In this document: positions 58,184 to 64,000 of the stretch, piece after piece
Layout: each line of letters begins with the position of its first letter
How positions within the stretch are numbered: position 1 is the first letter of the stretch
Source: CAILQE01 sp036745415
GTDB taxonomy: Bacteria > Patescibacteriota > Saccharimonadia > Saccharimonadales > UBA4665
Length of the DNA stretch: 64,000 nt
NCBI GenBank assembly: GCA_036745415.1
Contig: DAIOGF010000002.1
Coordinates: 1 to 64,000 of the forward strand
Direction of reading: 5' to 3'
The notes under the pieces: model-generated
The model's input: only the letters and a program-made list of their open reading frames with translations
Databases searched by the model: none
What the model was told of the DNA's origin: nothing
Translations under genes and position numbers: made by a program

Positions 58184-58972
58184 ATGATATTAATATATTT
58201 CATTTTGGGTCTATTGATGGGAAGTTATTCATATGCCACTGCATGGAGAATACTTCATTTTAAAGGTGATTACAGAAAAGTTCTGGAAGGCAGGTCCAAA
58301 TGCGATAGATGCAATCATGTTCTTTCGGTTTTTGATCTAATTCCCGTTGCAAGTTATATTTTTCTTAAGGGTAGATGTAGGTATTGCGGTAAGAAATTTT
58401 CTCCGCATTCTACTTACGTCGAAATTGTTTCTGGATTCTTATTTCTAATTAGTGGGTTGTATTTTAGGCATAATTTTAATTATTGGTATATTTTTGCAGT
58501 ATTTTGGTTTTTAATACTCACCCTATTCTTAGTTTTATCTGTATATGATTTTATTAAACAAATTCTGCCCACAGAATTAGTCTATATACTTTACGGGATT
58601 GTTTTTTTGGGTTTGTTGTCTTACACGTTCAATAGTGGAGATTATGTAGTTTTAAAAAACCACCTTATTGGTATGATCTTTAGTTTTTCTATATTTTATA
58701 TCATTTATCAGGTTTCTAAGGGTAGGTGGATAGGGGGCGGGGATGTCAGATTAGTCGGTGCTCTTGGATTAATCGTTGGAGGTATTATGGATTCCATAGT
58801 TATGATATATATTGCCTCTTTATGTGGTCTGATATACAGCGGTGTGTTTTATATATTTAAGAGAAAATTAGACAGAATAATACCATTTGGTCCTTTTTTA
58901 ATGCTGGGATGTTTTATTGTTTTTGTTTTTAACCCAGAGATTAATAATTTTTTAAAGAACTTAACTTTCTAA
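58184..58972 (+). CDS. pilD: Prepilin peptidase PilD
   Basis: A 262-residue polytopic protein. The N-terminal methylase-type domain has the two zinc CxxC pairs (KCDRCN and RCRYCG). The aspartyl protease residues are in LSVYDFIKQILP and GGGDVRLVGALG (the GxGD motif). About seven to eight membrane helices. It cleaves and N-methylates the prepilins encoded around it and the pilin-like protein at 6869. Confidence 0.95.
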   Translation: MILIYFILGLLMGSYSYATAWRILHFKGDYRKVLEGRSKCDRCNHVLSVFDLIPVASYIFLKGRCRYCGKKFSPHSTYVEIVSGFLFLISGLYFRHNFNYWYIFAVFWFLILTLFLVLSVYDFIKQILPTELVYILYGIVFLGLLSYTFNSGDYVVLKNHLIGMIFSFSIFYIIYQVSKGRWIGGGDVRLVGALGLIVGGIMDSIVMIYIASLCGLIYSGVFYIFKRKLDRIIPFGPFLMLGCFIVFVFNPEINNFLKNLTF

Positions 58973-58995
58973 GGAAATTTTAGATATAACCCTTA

Positions 58996-59004
58996 TGCTA
59001 TAAT
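58996..59004 (+). promoter_or_regulatory. Extended -10 promoter of minor pilin cluster
   Basis: TGc-TATAAT ends 8 nt before the ATG at 59013. Confidence 0.55.
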
Positions 59005-59012
59005 TTATACAT

Positions 59013-59810
59013 ATGTACAGGGTAAATACTAATGGTGGTTTTACTATAGTTGAGGTTTTGATAGTTATATCAATAACTACAGCTATACTTCTTGCTACAT
59101 TACCTTTTCTGTTTGCGCAGCAATCGAAGGCAGAATTTAGCGTTGGAATAAAGCAGTTGGCTAATACTATTCAAAAATCCATAAATAACGTTGCTTCTGG
59201 GTACTTTAATCCATCTCAGTCTTATAGCTGCGGTATTGTACCTCCGCCAATCTCAATAGGTAGTGGAACCAGCTCAATAGGCAGTAACGAGTACTGCCAG
59301 TTTATAGGTGACGCCTTGTTATTTCAAGATAATAATTTAGAAATATTACCTATTGCTGGCTTGAAATATTCAAATGCTAATACAATCGAAAAAGTAACTT
59401 CGCTAGCGCAATCACAGCCTTGCGTAATGAAATACTTCGCCGGTTCAACTTGTGTTACCGATACAAATTTAGACGTATCAGATAATGTAAATTATCAGTC
59501 TGGATTAAGGCTTGCAAGTTTTAACGGGGTGTCTAGTCCAGGTAATGGTCTTATTGATATATATTCTATAAATAGTTTAAATAGTTCGGCGACCATTTCA
59601 GGTTCTATAGATAATCTTATTATTGGGACGGATTCAAATCCAGATAATTTACTCAAGCAAATAAATACTACAACTTCTTCTTCAACTTTCAATAAGTCTA
59701 TAGATTTGTGTTTCAATAGTGCTCGCGGTGATTATAGTGGGGTCATTACAATCGGTGCGAACAGTAATCCTACATCAGTTAATCTAAAAATTAATCCAGG
59801 TACTTGCTAA
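59013..59810 (+). CDS. Minor pilin-like protein 1
   Basis: A 265-residue prepilin-like protein: short leader MYRVNTNGG, then FTIVE with Glu +5, hydrophobic helix to about residue 32, and a large outer domain with several cysteines (SYSCGIV, EYCQFI, PCVMKY, STCVTD, DLCFNS, GTC). It heads a four-gene cluster typical of priming minor pilins that cap the pilus. It overlaps the next gene through TAATG. Confidence 0.8.
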   Translation: MYRVNTNGGFTIVEVLIVISITTAILLATLPFLFAQQSKAEFSVGIKQLANTIQKSINNVASGYFNPSQSYSCGIVPPPISIGSGTSSIGSNEYCQFIGDALLFQDNNLEILPIAGLKYSNANTIEKVTSLAQSQPCVMKYFAGSTCVTDTNLDVSDNVNYQSGLRLASFNGVSSPGNGLIDIYSINSLNSSATISGSIDNLIIGTDSNPDNLLKQINTTTSSSTFNKSIDLCFNSARGDYSGVITIGANSNPTSVNLKINPGTC

Positions 59811-60259
59811 TGTTTAAGAGAATTAATTTCAAAGGTGAAACAATAGTAGAAGTTTTGATAGCTGTTTCTGTAGCTGGGGCAACGATTGCTGCTGCTTATG
59901 TTAGTTCTTCTCATAGTATAGCAATGATAAAGGTTGCGAAAGAACGAGAGGATGCTGTTGGGGTGGCTAAGACGCAAATAGAATTAATAGGGGCTTCAAA
60001 TAATCGTCAAAATGGTCTTGCTCCAAGTGGACTACCTTTTTGTATGCATCTAGATACTAACAATAACCCTGTACCAATATCAACTACAGATCCATCCAAA
60101 ATTTGTTCTCCTTATGATTCATCGAACTATTATGAAAAATTTAATGTTATTATTACGCAAAGTCCTCCAGGTGAGCCTAATTACATAATAAATGTTTCCT
60201 GGACATCTTTTACGGGCAATCGTAGTTCAGTGGAAATGTACTATGTCAGGAAGCAGTAG
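59810..60259 (+). CDS. Minor pilin-like protein 2
   Basis: A 149-residue prepilin-like protein, MFKRINFKG then ETIVE. The residue after the cleavage Gly is Glu rather than Phe, but Glu +5 is kept. The start is the ATG overlapping the previous stop (TAATG), not an upstream TTG at 59804. PulI/PilV-like in position. Confidence 0.75.
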   Translation: MFKRINFKGETIVEVLIAVSVAGATIAAAYVSSSHSIAMIKVAKEREDAVGVAKTQIELIGASNNRQNGLAPSGLPFCMHLDTNNNPVPISTTDPSKICSPYDSSNYYEKFNVIITQSPPGEPNYIINVSWTSFTGNRSSVEMYYVRKQ

Positions 60260-60261
60260 GA

Positions 60262-60987
60262 ATGAAATTAAATAATAAAGGCTTTACTATAATAGAGCTT
60301 CTAATTGCCATCTCGGTTTTTACTTCTTTGCTTTTGGTAATAGTCTTCGCATTTATTTACACAGAAGATACTTTTGTTAAGTCGTATATATCTAGTAATA
60401 CAAATACAATAATGCGAAATCTTGGACAAAATATTTCTCAGACTATTGCTCTAAATCCTCAGAACGGTGGAGTAATTGTTCTTAATCCTATAAGTGCAAG
60501 TTTTAATGGTCCGAATAGAACGATCTACGGTTATTGTATTGGAAATTTAAGATACAGCTATCTTTTAAATACTGAATTAATTGACCCCTTTAAGGATGTT
60601 CTTACACAGGATTATTTTACAGGATGCAATAGCAGCACTCCTCCGCTAGATTTATCCAATATCCCAAACGGAATGAATTATAAGGAATTACTTTCGGCAA
60701 ATATGAGACTAGGTGATTTCAGTATATATAATATTTCATCAATTGATCCGGGCGTATATAAACTAGACATTGTGATAGGTTATGGATCAAACGGTAATCT
60801 CACCGTGAATCTTTCAGCTCCAAATAAAAGCCCAATTACGAATATAAGTAATTTCCCATCTAAAACGAATAATCCACCATATAGCACCCCTCAATATATT
60901 TATCAGTGCGCCAATACCAAAAGTCCTACCGGTAATCTATGTGATTTTGTTCGATATACGACTATAATTAATCAAAGGATATTATGA
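60262..60987 (+). CDS. Minor pilin-like protein 3 (PilW/PulJ-like)
   Basis: A 241-residue prepilin-like protein, MKLNNKG then FTIIE, Glu +5, hydrophobic helix to residue ~30, large outer domain. The third position and length fit PulJ/PilW-type minor pilins. It overlaps the next gene by 4 nt. Confidence 0.8.
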   Translation: MKLNNKGFTIIELLIAISVFTSLLLVIVFAFIYTEDTFVKSYISSNTNTIMRNLGQNISQTIALNPQNGGVIVLNPISASFNGPNRTIYGYCIGNLRYSYLLNTELIDPFKDVLTQDYFTGCNSSTPPLDLSNIPNGMNYKELLSANMRLGDFSIYNISSIDPGVYKLDIVIGYGSNGNLTVNLSAPNKSPITNISNFPSKTNNPPYSTPQYIYQCANTKSPTGNLCDFVRYTTIINQRIL

Positions 60988-62069
60988 TTATTAAAAAAAG
61001 TGATCAAAAGGGCATTGTGTCAATTATTGTAACTCTGATTACTGTAGTTGTCTTAACTCTGTTGGTAATTGGCTTGGCTCAAATCGGAATTAGTGAGAAT
61101 AAAAGTGCTTTTAAGTTACAGCAGAGCACTGAAGCGTTTTATAATTCAGAATCCGGAATAAACTATATCTTAAATTACCTAAAAGCAGGAAACAATATAT
61201 CTTCATGTAGCTCATGCCAATGCAAAGATACCTACGGAAACTATCTTCCCACTCCACTAAGTTTTGTTCTAAATAATAATGCTGCAAGCGTGCCTTGTAT
61301 TTTTGTTAATGATAAACTGACAGACTATTTATTTAATATAAATAATGGTTATTCTAAAGTCTTCGGATACACTAAGACCGGAGGTATGAGTAAGATAAAG
61401 TTCAACTGGACTCCTCCGGCTACAGCTGCGGCTCCTGATTATACTTTATGTTCTAATAATACAACTAGAAATTTTACAAGTTCAGATAACTGGAATTGTC
61501 CAGCGCCAGTATTGATGTTGAGTGTGCTTGCGTTTAATGGAAGTATTAGCGTTAGTAATACGTTTAATGAAAGTATTGCACCTAATCCTAATGGGAGTGA
61601 TAGTTTTACTTTTTATTTATTTCCTACAAGCAACAATTCCAGCAGTATATCTAGCGGAATAGCTAATATTAATAGCATCTTAGCGGGTTCATGCAATACC
61701 GCTATAAATGGATGCAGCTCTACTATTACGGGTCTTCCAACATTTGATAATTATTTCTTTAGAGTGACACCAATATATAATGGCACAAATCTCAGTGTGT
61801 CAGCATTTGACTCTGCTGGTGTAGGAATTATAACCAATCAGATTGAAATAGATTCCACTGGTAAATCTGGAAACACTCTTCAGAGGTTAGACTCTAGATT
61901 GCCTAAAGGAGATATCTATTATTATCAATTAGCTAATCAAAATAAAATAGATCAGACGCCGTTGTATAGCCTTCAATCAGAGAAAGGTATCTGTAAATTG
62001 TTTGAAGGTTTCTATCTTAATGCTACACCAACTGGATCATCAATAGACTCCCCAAGCACTTGTAATTAA
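60984..62069 (+). CDS. PilX/PulK-like pilus protein 4
   Basis: A 361-residue protein: DQKGIVSIIVTLITVVVLTL, then GLAQIGISENKSAFKLQQST and EAFYNSESGINYI, the typical start of PilX/PulK-type proteins (KG-i-v hydrophobic helix without Glu +5, then an A/E-rich helix). The outer domain begins with a Cys cluster (SSCSSCQCKD). It is last in the minor pilin cluster, overlapping the Xer gene on the other strand by 4 nt. Confidence 0.75.
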   Translation: MIIKKSDQKGIVSIIVTLITVVVLTLLVIGLAQIGISENKSAFKLQQSTEAFYNSESGINYILNYLKAGNNISSCSSCQCKDTYGNYLPTPLSFVLNNNAASVPCIFVNDKLTDYLFNINNGYSKVFGYTKTGGMSKIKFNWTPPATAAAPDYTLCSNNTTRNFTSSDNWNCPAPVLMLSVLAFNGSISVSNTFNESIAPNPNGSDSFTFYLFPTSNNSSSISSGIANINSILAGSCNTAINGCSSTITGLPTFDNYFFRVTPIYNGTNLSVSAFDSAGVGIITNQIEIDSTGKSGNTLQRLDSRLPKGDIYYYQLANQNKIDQTPLYSLQSEKGICKLFEGFYLNATPTGSSIDSPSTCN

Positions 62070-62986
62070 TCCAAAATATTATCTGTATGAAATTGATCAT
62101 GTACAGACTTGAGATGCTGGTCTGTTATATGGGTGTAGATTTGAGTTGTGGCTATGTTGCTGTGTCCAAGCATGGATTGAACGCTTCTGATGTCCGCTCC
62201 GTTCATTAGTAAGTCTGTTGCAAAAGAATGTCTTAGAGTGTGAGGGCTAACATGTTTAACAATTCCTGCAAGATTGGCATATTTCGCTATAGTGCGTTGT
62301 ATGCTTCTGGCGGTTAGTCTCTTAAAATCTCCCGATTGATCAATTTTTTTAGAACCAGTGTATCTTACAAATAGTGCAGGGGAGTTATCTGTTCTAAGGT
62401 CTAGATATTTACTAACCCAATCAGCTGCCTCCTTTGATATAAATATTGGTCTATCTTTTTGTCCTTTTCCGCGGACCATAAACTCCCGCCTCTGTAAATT
62501 TATTTTATCCCTATCTAAAGAAACTAGTTCACTGACTCTTAAACCTGAACTAAATAATAGTTCAAGAATAGCTCTGTCTCTAAGTCCAATCTCTTTTTTA
62601 GTATTCGGTTGTTCAAATATTCTTTTAAGTTCATCATTGTCTAGGAATGTGACTTGTGGTCGTTTAACTCTAGCCAATTCTATCTTTTCTGGCTGTAGAC
62701 TTTGGAAATCTCTTTTTGCGCAGTATTTAAGAAAACTACGAAGCGCTATTAAATGATAGTTTTGAGTAGTTTTGCTTAATTCTTCTTCTCTGGTGCTTGC
62801 GATTCTATTTAGCCAGAGTCTCCATTTCCTAATAAGCTCAGCATCTATTTCTTTTAGATTGATATCACCTGCAAAATCTTCCAGTCTGGTTAGGTAGTGG
62901 TCGTAGTTTCTTATTGTTTTTTGAGATCTGTTTTGTTCTATTTCTAGATATTCAAGAAACTGGGTTTTTATATTGCTGAATTTCAT
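62066..62986 (-). CDS. xerD: Tyrosine recombinase XerC/XerD
   Basis: A 306-residue site-specific recombinase. The N-terminal SAM-like core-binding domain (residues 1-90) is followed by the catalytic domain with Arg in SSGLRVSELV, Lys in VRGKGQKDRP, HTLRHSFATDLL (H-x-x-R), GHSNIATTQ and the nucleophile Tyr in IYTHI. Length is that of XerC/XerD. With FtsK (39134) it would resolve chromosome dimers; a single-Xer system cannot be decided from this window. No integrated element or att repeats flank it. Confidence 0.9.
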   Translation of the reverse strand: MKFSNIKTQFLEYLEIEQNRSQKTIRNYDHYLTRLEDFAGDINLKEIDAELIRKWRLWLNRIASTREEELSKTTQNYHLIALRSFLKYCAKRDFQSLQPEKIELARVKRPQVTFLDNDELKRIFEQPNTKKEIGLRDRAILELLFSSGLRVSELVSLDRDKINLQRREFMVRGKGQKDRPIFISKEAADWVSKYLDLRTDNSPALFVRYTGSKKIDQSGDFKRLTARSIQRTIAKYANLAGIVKHVSPHTLRHSFATDLLMNGADIRSVQSMLGHSNIATTQIYTHITDQHLKSVHDQFHTDNILD

Positions 62987-63081
62987 ATCTTTATTATACC
63001 AACAATTATAGATGTTAATTCTTAAGAAAATGTATTAATATCTGTTAAAATTAAGTTATTAATTTAAAAAAGGAATTATAA

Positions 63082-63582
63082 ATGGAACAAACATTGATAG
63101 TGCTAAAACCTGATGTCTTGCAAAGGGGACTAATGGGTGAGGTTATTTCTAGATTTGAGAGAGTTGGACTTAAGGCTGTTGCAGCTAAAATTGTTCACCC
63201 AAATAGGGATCATTATTTTCATCATTATGAAACTATTGGAAAAATGGTTTCAAGACGAGGACAAGAGGCATTTGATGTAACTTTAGAGTACATGCAGACA
63301 GGTCCAGTTATGGCTATGGTTCTTGAAGGTATTTCTGCCGTAGAAAATGTTAGAAAAATGGTCGGAACCACAGAGCCTAAAAGCGCAGCTCCTGGAACAA
63401 TAAGAGGGGATTACGCTCACATTAGCTTTGATTATGCCAATACTAAAGGATTGTCTATACCTAACTTGATTCATGCTTCAGGTGATGTAGATGAAGCTAA
63501 GCAAGAAATTGCACACTGGTTTACCAAGGATGAAATATTTGATTATTCATCCGTGCACGACAAGTTCACAAAGGGAAGTTAA
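63082..63582 (+). CDS. ndk: Nucleoside diphosphate kinase
   Basis: A 166-residue NDK: EQTLIVLKPDVLQRGLMGEV at the start, the KMVGTTEPKSAAPGTIRGD motif, and catalytic His131 in NLIHASGD (the usual NxxHGSD with Ala for Gly). An insertion (HISFDYANTKGLSIP) makes it longer than the ~140-residue E. coli type and is seen in other bacterial or archaeal forms. It balances NTP/dNTP pools. AAGGAA lies 8 nt before the ATG. Confidence 0.95.
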   Translation: MEQTLIVLKPDVLQRGLMGEVISRFERVGLKAVAAKIVHPNRDHYFHHYETIGKMVSRRGQEAFDVTLEYMQTGPVMAMVLEGISAVENVRKMVGTTEPKSAAPGTIRGDYAHISFDYANTKGLSIPNLIHASGDVDEAKQEIAHWFTKDEIFDYSSVHDKFTKGS

Positions 63583-63590
63583 TACTTCCT
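63573..63590 (+). terminator. Weak hairpin at the end of ndk
   Basis: GGGAAGT-TAAT-ACTTCCT spans the ndk stop codon. The stem is clear but no T-run follows, so it may be a processing signal before the tRNA rather than a terminator. Confidence 0.3.
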
Positions 63591-63595
63591 TACTT

Positions 63596-63670
63596 GCCCC
63601 CATAGTTCAATGGATAAAACAACTCCGTCCTAAGGAGAAGCTGGAGGTTCGAATCCTTCTGGGGGCACCA
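63596..63670 (+). tRNA. tRNA-Arg(CCU)
   Basis: Acceptor GCCCCCA/TGGGGGC, anticodon stem CTCC/GGAG around loop GTCCTAA giving anticodon CCT for AGG, T-arm GGAGG-TTCGAAT-CCTTC, encoded CCA (63668-63670). Confidence 0.95.
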
Positions 63671-63684
63671 ATTGTAATTAAATT

Positions 63685-63693
63685 TGATAAAAT
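63685..63693 (+). promoter_or_regulatory. Extended -10 promoter of the last gene
   Basis: TGa-TAAAAT ends exactly 6 nt before the ATG at 63700. Confidence 0.5.
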
Positions 63694-63699
63694 ATATAT

Positions 63700-64000
63700 A
63701 TGTCCGAGAAAATTAAACCAGGCAAAAAGTATTTTGCCGATCAACTAGAGGGAGAAGAAGTGCTCTATGTATTTAGAAGGCACCCCATAGTAATGAGAAA
63801 GGGCCTAATTTTATCCTTAATTTTTCCGCTAATAGGAGTTCTGCCAACATTATTTAAGCCCGAGTTGGGATTTAGTTGGTTCTTTGGAGGAATGGGAGCC
63901 GGACTGCTAGGTGGAATGATAGTGATGTTTCCATATTGGGTAGGATGGCATTTTAGTGTTTTTATAACTACTAACCAAAGATTTATTCAGATCACACAAA
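63700..64000 (+). CDS. PH-type membrane protein, 5' part (cut by window end)
   Basis: About 100 residues are visible and the frame runs off the window. It begins MSEKIKPGKKYFADQLEGEEVLYVFRRHP, the typical start of bacterial membrane-PH (YdbS-like) proteins, followed by two hydrophobic segments (RKGLILSLIFPLIGVLPTLF and GGMGAGLLGGMIVMFPYWV) and then FSVFITTNQRFIQIT, the first PH strands. An overlapping open frame at 63491-63748 runs through ndk and the tRNA and is not a gene. An extended -10 box places +1 at the ATG. Confidence 0.75.
   Translation, partial: MSEKIKPGKKYFADQLEGEEVLYVFRRHPIVMRKGLILSLIFPLIGVLPTLFKPELGFSWFFGGMGAGLLGGMIVMFPYWVGWHFSVFITTNQRFIQITQ

Noticed and set aside
62066..62986. 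Xer-type gene as integrase of a mobile element
   Set aside because: It has XerC/D length and motifs, no flanking direct repeats were seen, and neighbours are core genes.
63491..63748. Open frame running from ndk through tRNA-Arg
   Set aside because: It overlaps ndk out of frame and the whole tRNA gene; the real downstream gene starts at 63700.
1..64000. UGA recoding (Gly) as in Gracilibacteria/SR1
   Set aside because: UGA ends argS and truB at the expected family lengths, and no conserved gene needs UGA read-through.
1..64000. CRISPR arrays, insertion sequences, prophage or toxin-antitoxin modules
   Set aside because: No regularly spaced repeats, transposase, phage or toxin-like genes were found; the only sizeable repeat is the tRNA unit.

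Overview
The window looks like a contiguous piece of a small, AT-rich genome of a Patescibacteria (Candidate Phyla Radiation) bacterium, most likely Candidatus Saccharibacteria. This is an inference from several things: very tight gene packing, many short membrane or low-complexity hypotheticals, a single Xer recombinase, a complete type IV pilus locus with several minor pilins, a shortened MurE-like ligase, and no amino-acid or cofactor biosynthesis genes. UGA acts as a stop (for example argS and truB), so the code is standard and not the UGA=Gly code of Gracilibacteria/Absconditabacteria.

Layout. 1-9716: membrane/PH-like protein, two tRNA-Ser genes, an Nramp-like transporter, an ABC exporter with a small SET-domain protein, and a 290-bp direct repeat (tRNA-Ser/tRNA-Arg) flanking a histidine-phosphatase gene. 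Then come a lone pilin-like protein, an MTH1-like NUDIX enzyme, and an XRE-HAD fusion. 9709-19320: tsaD, murE-like, CIRCE-groES-groEL, SIS sugar-phosphate isomerase, argS, and an HxlR/FMN-reductase divergent pair. 19363-30515: orn, yjbR-like, dnaG-rpoD-kinase-polA, mutM, holA, rpsT. 30593-43783: DUF3592 protein, degenerate DHH protein, truB, rpsO, pnp, a UDG family-4 relative, RNase J, ftsK, rpsF-ssb-rpsR-efp, and a TlyA-like methyltransferase. 43784-46318: Crp-type regulator, PH-like protein, ychF. 46431-62069: LCP-family protein, two exported or anchored proteins, then the type IV pilus genes pilM-N-O-x-B-T-C, the major pilin, pilD and four minor pilin-like genes. 62066-64000: Xer recombinase, ndk, tRNA-Arg(CCU), and the start of another PH-type membrane protein cut by the window end.

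The genes cover the core information machinery (replication, transcription, translation, RNA decay), base-excision and nucleotide-pool repair (MTH1-like, MutM, UDG-like), chaperonins, and cell-surface functions (pilus, LCP, exported proteins). The surface set fits an attached, host-dependent lifestyle; that last step is inference.

The most striking sequence-level observations are: (1) many genes with a -10 box ending 5-9 nt before the start codon, which predicts widespread leaderless mRNAs beside a minority with strong Shine-Dalgarno sites; (2) the tRNA-Ser/tRNA-Arg duplication around a phosphatase, with all differences confined to one tRNA-Arg copy that looks broken; (3) metal-ligand or catalytic residues lost in DnaG, the UDG family-4 protein, the DHH protein, the HAD part of the XRE fusion and the PilB zinc motif; (4) an exact 10-mer shared by tRNA and rpsF promoters. 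No CRISPR array, insertion sequence, prophage or defence island was seen. No gene-free stretch longer than 300 bases remains once the tRNA genes are counted.
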